From positions 27,685-91,684 of the forward strand of contig CAJQUW010001687.1 in the NCBI GenBank assembly GCA_907163375.1: a stretch of DNA of 64,000 bases, in the 5' to 3' direction. The notes beneath the pieces are model-generated. The model saw only the letters and a program-made list of their open reading frames with translations, did no database searches and was not told the DNA's origin. Positions 57,641 to 64,000 of the stretch are shown here, piece after piece. The stretch is from Prostheceraeus crozeri (Eukaryota > Platyhelminthes > Polycladida > Euryleptidae). A program made the translations under genes and the position numbers. Numbering within the stretch: position 1 is the first letter of the stretch; each line of letters starts with the position of its first letter.

Positions 57641-57790
57641 GCCGCCATCGCTGACGTCCCCCCCTCTGGAACGACAGAGTGTCGTGGTGTGCCGGGCAGG
57701 TTGGCGTTCACAAACTGTTCGCTGACTCCCCCCCCCCTCTGGAACGACAGAGTGTCGTGGTGGACTTGGGCGACCGCCAGGATTAGTCTC
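57635..57790 (+). repeat. short 70-bp direct repeat with palindrome, start of the array region
   Basis: gctgacgtcccc (57651) and gctgactccccc (57721) are each followed by ctctggaacgacagagtgtc, whose ACGACA-gag-TGTCGT part is a hairpin. A gatggccgccatc palindrome-like block with YY1-type CCAT cores precedes the first unit. Confidence 0.75.
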
Positions 57791-57859
57791 GAGGCTATAG
57801 TGTGTGATGTTTTTCGTGCTGAATGTTGGGTTGTAAAATGGGATGTTTCGAGTGGAAGG

Positions 57860-60540
57860 AGTGGTCGGATGAGAAAACGGAGGCCGGATTCGGATTCAGC
57901 GTGAAATTCTGCATCGGTATGGTGAGTTTCAAGTCAATCGGCGAGAAAAAATTTTCAACATTTTTCGAAAAAACGACAGAGTTAGAATTTGGGACGTTTT
58001 GGTGTGTAGCGCCCAAACGAAGCATCGGATGAGAAAACGGAGGCCAGATTCGGATTCAGCGTGAAATTCTGCATCGGTATGGTGAGTTTCAACGCAATCG
58101 GAGAGAAAAAATTTTCGCTGACGTCCCCCCCCTCTGGACAGCTCGCTTCGATTTTGGCTTCCAGTGGACGGATTTTGTCGTGCAATAGCTCGTTTGAAAG
58201 CTAAGAGTGAGACAAATTCACTGAAAGAATCAGCTTGTTCCTATCTGTCTTCGTTTAGATGTGAGACGCCATTTAAGATTTTGGGACATTGGCGAAAAAC
58301 GACAGAGTTAGAATTTGGGACGTTTTGGGCTGTAGCTTCAAAACGAAGCATCGGATTGGAAAACGGATTTCAGATTTGGAATCAGCGTGAAATTCTCTAT
58401 CTGTATGGTGAGTTTCAAGGCAATCGGCGAGAAAAAATTTTCAACATTTTTCGAAAAAACGACAGAGTTAGAATTTGGGACGTTTTGGTGTGTAGCGCCC
58501 AAACGAAGCATCGGATGAGAAAACGGAGGCCAGATTCGGATTCAGCGTGAAATTCTGCATCGGTATGGTGAATTTGAACGCAATCGGAGAGAAAAAATTT
58601 TCGCTGACGTCCCCCCCCTCTGGACAGCTCGCTTCGATTTTGGCTTCCAGTGGACGGATTTTGTCGTGCAATAGCTCGTTTGAAAGCTAAGAGTGAGACA
58701 AATTCACTGAAAGAATCAGCTTGTTCCTATCTGTCTTCGTTTAGATGTGAGACGCCATTTAAGATTTTGGGACATTGGCGAAAAACGACAGAGTTAGAAT
58801 TTGGGACGTTTTGGGCTGTAGCTTCAAAACGAAGCATCGGATTGGAAAACGGATTTCAGATTTGGAATCAGCGTGAAATTCTCTATCTGTATGGTGAGTT
58901 TCAAGGCAATCGGCGAGAAAAAATTTTCAACATTTTTCGAAAAAACGACAGAGTTAGAATTTGGGACGTTTTGGTGTGTAGCGCCCAAACGAAGCATCGG
59001 ATGAGAAAACGGAGGCCAGATTCGGATTCAGCGTGAAATTCTGCATCGGTATGGTGAATTTGAACGCAATCGGAGAGAAAAAATTTTCGCTGACGTCCCC
59101 CCCCTCTGGACAGCTCGCTTCGATTTTGGCTTCCAGTGGACGGATTTTGTCGTGCAATAGCTCGTTTGAAAGCTAAGAGTGAGACAAATTCACTGAAAGA
59201 ATCGGCTTGTTCCTATCTGTCTTCGTTTAGATGTGAGACGCCATTTAAGATTTTGGACATTGGCGAAAAACGACAGAGTTAGAATTTGGGACGTTTTGGG
59301 CTGTAGCTTCAAAACGAAGCATCGGATTGGAAAACGGATTTCAGATTTGGAATCAGCGTGAAATTCTCTATCTGTATGGTGAGTTTCAAGGCAATCGGCG
59401 AGAAAAAATTTTCAACATTTTTCGAAAAAACGACAGAGTTAGAATTTGGGACGTTTTGGTGTGTAGCGCCCAAACGAAGCATCGGATGGGAAAACGGAGG
59501 CCAGATTCGGATTCAGCGTCAAATTCTGCATCGGTATGGTGAATTTGAACGCAATCGGAGAGAAAAAATTTTCGCTGACGTCCCCCTACCTCTGGACAGC
59601 TCGCTTCGATTTTGGCTTCCAGTGGACGGATTTTGTCGTGCCATAGCTCGTTTGAAAGCTAAGAGTGAGACAAATTCACTGAAAGAATCGGCTTGTTCCT
59701 ATCTGTCTTCGTTTAGATGTGAGACGCCATTTAAGATTTTGGGACATTGGCGAAAAACGACAGAGTTAGAATTTGGGACGTTTTGGGCTGTAGCTTCAAA
59801 ACGAAGCATCGGATTGGAAAACGGATTTCAGATTTGGAATCAGCGTGAAATTCTCTATCTGTATGGTGAGTTTCAAGGCAATCGGCGAGAAAAAATTTTC
59901 AACATTTTTCGAAAAAAACGACAGAGTTAGAATTTGGGACGTTTTGGTGTGTAGCGCCCAAACGAAGCATCGGATGAGAAAACGGAGGCCAGATTCGGAT
60001 TCAGCGTGAAATTCTGCATCGGTATGGTGAATTTGAACGCAATCGGAGAGAAAAAATTTTCGCTGACGTCCCCCCCCCTCTGGACAGCTTGCTTCGATTT
60101 TGGCTTCCAGTGGACGGATTTTGTCGTGCGATAGCTCGTTTGAAAGCTAAGAGTGAGACAAATTCAGTGAAAGAATCGGCTTGTTCTTATCTGTCTTCGT
60201 TTAGATGTGAGACGCCATTTAAGATTTTGGGACATTGGCGAAAAACGACAGAGTTAGAATTTGGGACGTTTTGGGCTGTAGCTTCAAAACGAAGCATCGG
60301 ATTGGAAAACGGATTTCAGATTTGGAATCAGCGTGAAATTCTCTATCTGTATGGTGAGTTTCAAGGCAATCGGCGAGAAAAAATTTTCAACATTTTTCGG
60401 AAAAACGACAGTTAGAATTTTTGCGATGGCTGCCTACTGTAGAGCCAAAACGAAGCATCGGATGGGAAAACGGAGGCCAGATTCGGATTCAGCGTCAAAT
60501 TCTACATGGAATTGGTGGATTTCCAGCTCAATCGGAGCAT
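57860..60540 (+). repeat. 486-bp tandem array, five units plus a partial one
   Basis: The landmark gctgacgtcc recurs at 58117, 58603, 59089, 59574 and 60062, so units are 486, 486, 485 and 488 bp and nearly identical. The last unit diverges after about 60410. Inside each unit, two related segments of about 160 bp follow each other (acgacagagttagaatttgg to gagaaaaaattttc), then a third unrelated segment opening with TGACGTCC and a run of C. The array therefore has a higher-order structure. Open frames of 128 codons recur in each unit only because the unit repeats. It leads directly into the promoter at 60585-60619. Confidence 0.95.
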
Positions 60541-60584
60541 TAGAACCGGAGATAGACGGGTTTTTAGTGTTTGGATAATGGGTA

Positions 60585-60645
60585 TTACGTCATCAGCTGA
60601 TCGCCACACACTATATAAGCTGGGAACCGACAGAGACTTTTCATT
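60585..60645 (+). promoter_or_regulatory. TATA promoter with CRE-like site
   Basis: TTACGTCA (60585-60592, CRE/ATF type) and CAGCTG (60594-60599) lie just upstream of TATATAAG (60612-60619). A start site would fall near 60645. Just downstream, CAAAG followed by gtaggt (60668) is a good splice donor. TGACGTCC in each upstream array unit is the same class of site. Confidence 0.65.
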
Positions 60646-61338
60646 TAGAGGAGAACGATTGTCAAAGGTAGGTCGTTTCTCTGAGCTCCGATGATGGCTT
60701 CGGACATTCCAAATTCCGAGTTTCTGTAAGAAACCGACTTAGAAAATTTCATTGCTGATATCAGCTAAGCCGTCAGACTTAGAGGTTAGCCAGGAGATGG
60801 CCTTCGTCTCCAGGCCATAAAAGACTCCAAAACTTTAAAGGCTTGTAACTTTGCTTCTACAAGTCCGTTTGACTTGATTCAAAAAAGGTTCGGTCGCTAT
60901 TGACCTGTCCTAAGTGATAGACTACTTATAAAATGTCGTAAGTAGTGCTAAAAAGTTGAAAAATTTAAATTCACTATTTTTGGCGATTTTCGGGGTTTGC
61001 AAACCTTCTGATTTCAATAAAGACCTTTATAAAGTTGTCAGAGGCGAGCTTCGGCTCGAGACTTGCTTCCTGATGTAAATAACTCCACCGGTTTTCATGT
61101 CAAAATCGGGGTCCGAATACCAACACAGTGATATGACGCACGCTCTGTCCGCGGGAGGTTGGATTTGAGGGCCGAGGCCTTGGAGTCGGGATAAGATCCC
61201 CTCTGAGTAATGCCTGTAACGGATTCATCAGCCTAGCTTGTCTATCCTCAAGTATTGAATGACATATTAGTTGTATTTTTAAAATGATTGTCAATGTTAC
61301 TTGTCAGTAATTCTATTTTATCTTTCCTTCTATAGAAT
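60646..61338 (+). other. leader region: splice donor, internal poly(A) signal, splice acceptor
   Basis: Noncoding. A donor at 60668 and an acceptor ttatctttccttctatag ending at 61335 would remove about 670 nt and place the first ATG (61339) three bases into the next exon. AATAAAGACC followed by TTTATAAAGTTGTC (61015-61040) could end a short unspliced transcript. Promoter followed by a poly(A) signal within 400 bp is also how an LTR is laid out, but no second copy is in the window. Confidence 0.5.
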
Positions 61339-62491
61339 ATGGGAGGCAACTCAAAATTTCTGTTTAAAAAGTGCTCTTGTGGTGAAGTGAAGAGAGGTGG
61401 TGAGTTTAAACGCCACTTGAATAAATATAAGAACACGCCTCACATTCATGTTGAGAAAGGTGTTGTTTCCGGCTGTACACATTGCCAAAAGTTTTTAAGA
61501 GGCAAGCAGCACGAAAAATTTTATGAGAGGCATCAGAACTGTCCAGTTGTGAAGTTCGCAAATTATACAACTTCGGACATAGGCAAAATCATAGCCCCCT
61601 ATTTTGAATTGGTCGATTTGGATCAAGAACTGCAGAATGCAATTGCAGATATCATAAATCCTCCTGTTCCGATTACAGGAAATGAAGAATTGCAGAATGC
61701 AATAATAACCGATCCTCCTGTTCCGACTACAGGAAATGAAGAATTGCAGAATGCAATAACAGCCGATCCTGCTGTTCCGACTACAGGAAATGATCTAAGC
61801 AGTGATTCAGACACCTAAGACGAGTCCGACTCTCAGGAGGTTGTAGTGCCCGTTAAAGGAATAGCGAAGCCAATCAGCCAATCTTCCCCGAAAAAATTGA
61901 AGGGGATTAAAGCCCAAACTTTAGCCTGGAATAAGGACGATCAGGCTGCCAAAGTTAGCCAGGAGTTTGCGCTCAATAAATTGAAAGATGAGCTGAGTCG
62001 CTTTAGAAACGAATGCGAGACTTTGAGAGGTGAAAATTTTAACCTGAAAGCTCAAGTCCAGGAAATCAATTAAGAACCTCAAAACGCAGGTCATAAATTT
62101 GGAGGCTTTTCGGGATAGGGCACTGCAAAGTGAAAAGCGAGTTGAAGAGCAGGCAGCAAATATTAAAAATTTAAAATCACAAGAAGGGGTGCTTAAGCTC
62201 AAGATTGAGCAACCAAAAATGAAAATGGTTGAGAACGAGCAGCACAAGGAGAGAAGAACAACACTCCACCTACCAATTATCAACAGCAGGATTGTTGATG
62301 ACATTCTGCTGCAAAGTGAGGATGTCGACAGCACGTTCGAATGCTACGAGGGAGCAATGGCGGAGATGCGCTGTATCCATGTATCCATCAAGCATGATGG
62401 CGACATCAAAGAATTGCGCCACCGGAAGCGAAAACTGCCGGCCAAGTACTTGCCTCAGCCACCACCATCGAAGGGGTCACGAACCGGCTAA
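61339..62491 (+). pseudogene. decayed coding region of an unknown element: Cys/His-rich start, short repeats, coiled coil
   Basis: I do not recognise the family. Starting from an ATG just after a splice acceptor, the first part (to 61818) has two Cys/His clusters, CSCGEVKRGGEFKRH and CTHCQKFLRGKQHEKFYERH, which could each bind zinc. Three tandem copies of an ELQNAI-DPPVPTTGNE unit and an acidic Ser-rich end follow. A coiled-coil part comes next, to about 62200 (heptad-like Leu/Ile among charged residues). The last part is basic and Pro-rich. The region is broken about two or three times. A donor ATG-gtaagt (62504) and acceptor ctattttcag (62565) suggest a 62-nt intron after it. Because the whole unit may belong to a virus-like or other mobile element, I treat it as a fossil. 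A decayed host gene is the alternative. Confidence 0.5.
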
Positions 62492-62565
62492 ATTTCTCTT
62501 ATGGTAAGTTAATATCATCTCTATCACTTGAATATAATTTCATCTATTTTTCCTTCTATTTTCAG

Positions 62566-63290
62566 ATACGACGAGAACGAACCAACGGCTCTCTTAAGGG
62601 CCACCATGGGCAAGACATGATAGAACCTCCACGCGGTTTGCCCTGGGCAGTCTTCGGACTGGCGAATACTATCATTAAGTTGAATCTGCTATCAGTCAAC
62701 TTGAACGTTGCAAATGAAGTTCGGTGTAATACTTCCTTTCGACGGGCGTTCCTGTAAAGGGCGGCGGTGAAACCCGTAGCTATGTATACCGCAAGGGACA
62801 TTCGGCAATGGTCAATCTTGTTAAACCTCTCTGCGTCATGTTTGCAAGTGATTGCCTCTGTCTCAACGTAGTATGCATTCGCGCCAGGGCGACATTTAGC
62901 CAACTGTCGAAGGTTGCCTAAAACTTTCCATTGCATACGTTATGAGAACCATGAGTTCTACCTGTCTCTATCAATGAGACGAATTGATGAATGGAATGAA
63001 ATGGGAGGACACTCACGCGCCACACGCAACATAACACACTTCTCTCTTCCGTAGTCTAACAAGCTCTTTACACATGGATCGCGGTCGATTGCTATCCCTG
63101 TATCAGAAGTGTAAGCTATCTTAATTTTATTTGACACTATTTCAGCTATCATCATCGCCCATATGAAATGTTATAAGATTTACAAGTTAGACTAAGCGTG
63201 CTACTATTTCCAAATGAAAAAGTATACATGATTAAATCATCCACTGAAGTCCCATTCAAGTAAGTCAGTATGAAAGCAAAGATAATACGA
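62566..63290. other. possible 3' exon, coding strand undecided
   Basis: Follows the splice acceptor at 62565. A 124-codon minus-strand frame (62562-62936) and long partial plus-strand frames overlap. Neither shows a motif that I recognise, so the coding strand is undecided. Confidence 0.3.
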
Positions 63291-63304
63291 AATAAAAATT
63301 TATT
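63291..63304. terminator. bidirectional poly(A) signal between converging genes
   Basis: AATAAA on the plus strand (63291-63296) and AATAAA on the minus strand (TTTATT, 63299-63304) abut in a near-palindrome. The minus-strand signal overlaps the stop codon of the 149-codon ORF. Such economy is usual in compact virus-like or mobile genomes. Confidence 0.65.
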
Positions 63305-63752
63305 ATGGCATGTATTTCAAAAGGTCTTCATCGTCAATATCGTCCCAGAGTCTGGCTTCACATAGATAACAAAAACAGTTCAGTTGCTTTAATCGTTCTT
63401 CCACTGAGAGCCTCACTTTGTCAATATACTCCCACTCCGCCATAGTTCGTGGCTGGGAGTTAGGGGTGTACCACTCCCATAATTGGTGGAGGAATTTCGC
63501 GCTGGTGATCTCCATCGAATCGTCAGTATCGTACTGGAGATACTTCCACCTCACGTCTGTTAAGTCGGGACACTCCTTCTCACATACACTCTCCTCTTTC
63601 TCATCCGCTGGTAATGATAACTTTCTGATATTGTCCAGTCGGTACACCTTCTCTACCTTCCCCTTCGTTGGAGCGTTTGGTGCAACGAGCGCCTTTGGTG
63701 TTGAGCATGGAGAAGAGAATTTTGTATTTGGTGTTGTCGGAGGGCTTGTCAT
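63303..63752 (-). CDS. hypothetical acidic protein, 149 codons
   Basis: I do not recognise this protein. Its frame is intact and ATG-initiated, with A at -3. The first 30 residues are Thr/Pro/Ser-rich (MTSPPTTPNTKFSSPCSTPK), then comes a basic patch, then a structured-looking part: CPDLTDVRWKYLQYD, SAKFLHQLWEWYTP, MAEWEYIDKVRLSVEERLKQ. It ends with a Cys cluster LNCFCYLCEARLW and an acidic tail DDIDDEDLLKYMP. Aromatic residues are unusually dense. No signal peptide or membrane segment. Two CCAAT boxes lie upstream. It converges on the decayed plus-strand gene and shares its poly(A) region. I infer that it belongs to the same unknown element, but a small host gene is possible. Confidence 0.55.
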   Translation of the reverse strand: MTSPPTTPNTKFSSPCSTPKALVAPNAPTKGKVEKVYRLDNIRKLSLPADEKEESVCEKECPDLTDVRWKYLQYDTDDSMEITSAKFLHQLWEWYTPNSQPRTMAEWEYIDKVRLSVEERLKQLNCFCYLCEARLWDDIDDEDLLKYMP

Positions 63753-63799
63753 GTTGACTGTGAATAATGACTTTGAAATGTTTTCTAATTCTTAAGTAT

Positions 63800-63850
63800 C
63801 AACAAGCAACCAATCAGAATGAACAGCCAATGAATGATGAATATGAAAGT
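63800..63850. promoter_or_regulatory. paired CCAAT boxes upstream of the 149-codon ORF
   Basis: aaccaatcag (63807-63816) and agccaatgaa (63823-63832) lie 55-80 bp upstream of the ATG; a weak tatactt follows on the minus strand. CCAAT boxes work in both directions, and sequence to the right could start another gene past the window. Confidence 0.45.
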
Positions 63851-63884
63851 ATAGATGTAAAGTAACATCCGTATCATTTCGCTC

Positions 63885-64000
63885 TGTCTTTGAGACGTAT
63901 AAGTGAAGTGTTCTCTAGCGAATTCTGTTATTATTTGAGGTGTACAAGTAAACTGCTATCTCGTGAATTCCAAATTTGAGTGAAGTCTCTATCTTGTTGA
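63885..64000. repeat. imperfect direct repeats of 40-45 bp at the window edge
   Basis: tgagacgtataagtgaagtg (63891), tgaggtgtacaagtaaactg (63936) and tgagtgaagtctctatc (63976) with shared GAATTC endings form two and a half diverged units. The array may continue beyond the window. Confidence 0.5.

Noticed and set aside
58164-59036. Two identical 128-codon ORFs 486 bp apart, and a 190-codon ORF at 59358-59930
   Set aside because: They recur only because the DNA unit repeats and its length is a multiple of three. No known motif is present, and the opposite strand and other frames are open too. Treated as array sequence.
62562-62936. 124-codon minus-strand ORF beside the predicted 3' exon
   Set aside because: The plus strand is also nearly open over the same stretch and lies after a good splice acceptor. 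Neither translation has a motif that I know, so I cannot choose a strand.

Overview
The window looks like transposon-rich, AT-rich nuclear DNA from an invertebrate animal. I base this on one intact aminergic G-protein-coupled receptor with a 5' splice acceptor, animal-type LINEs (RTE/BovB-like and CR1-like), Penelope-like elements, hAT and Tc1/mariner transposons, and a tRNA-derived SINE. The species cannot be named from the sequence. No rRNA gene, intact tRNA gene, CRISPR array or bacterial operon was seen.

Layout. 0-4.3 kb: the end of a retroelement reverse transcriptase running off the left edge (minus strand), and one unrecognised 162-codon ORF. 4.35-6.10 kb: a mariner transposon with both ends, 204-bp terminal inverted repeats and a broken DD34D transposase. 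7.66-9.95 kb: a non-autonomous TA-flanked element holding a degenerate minisatellite. 10.1-11.4 kb: a 5'-truncated Penelope-like element. 12.4-17.8 kb: three LINE fragments. 18.5-20.46 kb: a DD41D mariner-type element carrying a 250-bp hairpin repeat, a second copy of which lies at 28.8-29.0 kb. 22.6 kb: a near-perfect 57-bp hairpin. 25.8-28.8 kb: a LINE tail, a hAT remnant and a Penelope-like copy whose 3' end is duplicated in inverted orientation. 30.5-34.1 kb: a nearly full-length RTE/BovB-like LINE. 34.83-36.21 and 49.11-49.82 kb: short GC-ended hAT-like elements. 36.8-40.35 kb: a CR1-like LINE, with its 5' side mirrored by an inverted duplication. 43.8-45.9 kb: another LINE, split by a repeat that carries hammerhead-like motifs. 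48.1-48.6 kb: a Tc1 transposase 3' half. 51.3-52.0 kb: a dispersed repeat and a tRNA-headed SINE with an inverted body duplication.

The clearest host gene is the aminergic receptor on the minus strand (54577-56013). To its right, 57.6-63.8 kb forms an unusual unit. A near-identical 486-bp tandem array carries TGACGTCC plus C-tract modules and leads into a TATA promoter with its own CRE-like site. After that come predicted introns and a decayed coding region (cysteine/histidine-rich start, short peptide repeats, coiled coil). A 149-codon minus-strand ORF converges on it, and the two share a two-way poly(A) signal. I cannot assign this unit to a known family. It may be the left part of an undescribed mobile or virus-like element that continues past 64 kb, and it is treated as a fossil here.

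Most genes here are parasites and do not act together. The receptor alone has a predictable host role, in monoamine signalling at the plasma membrane.
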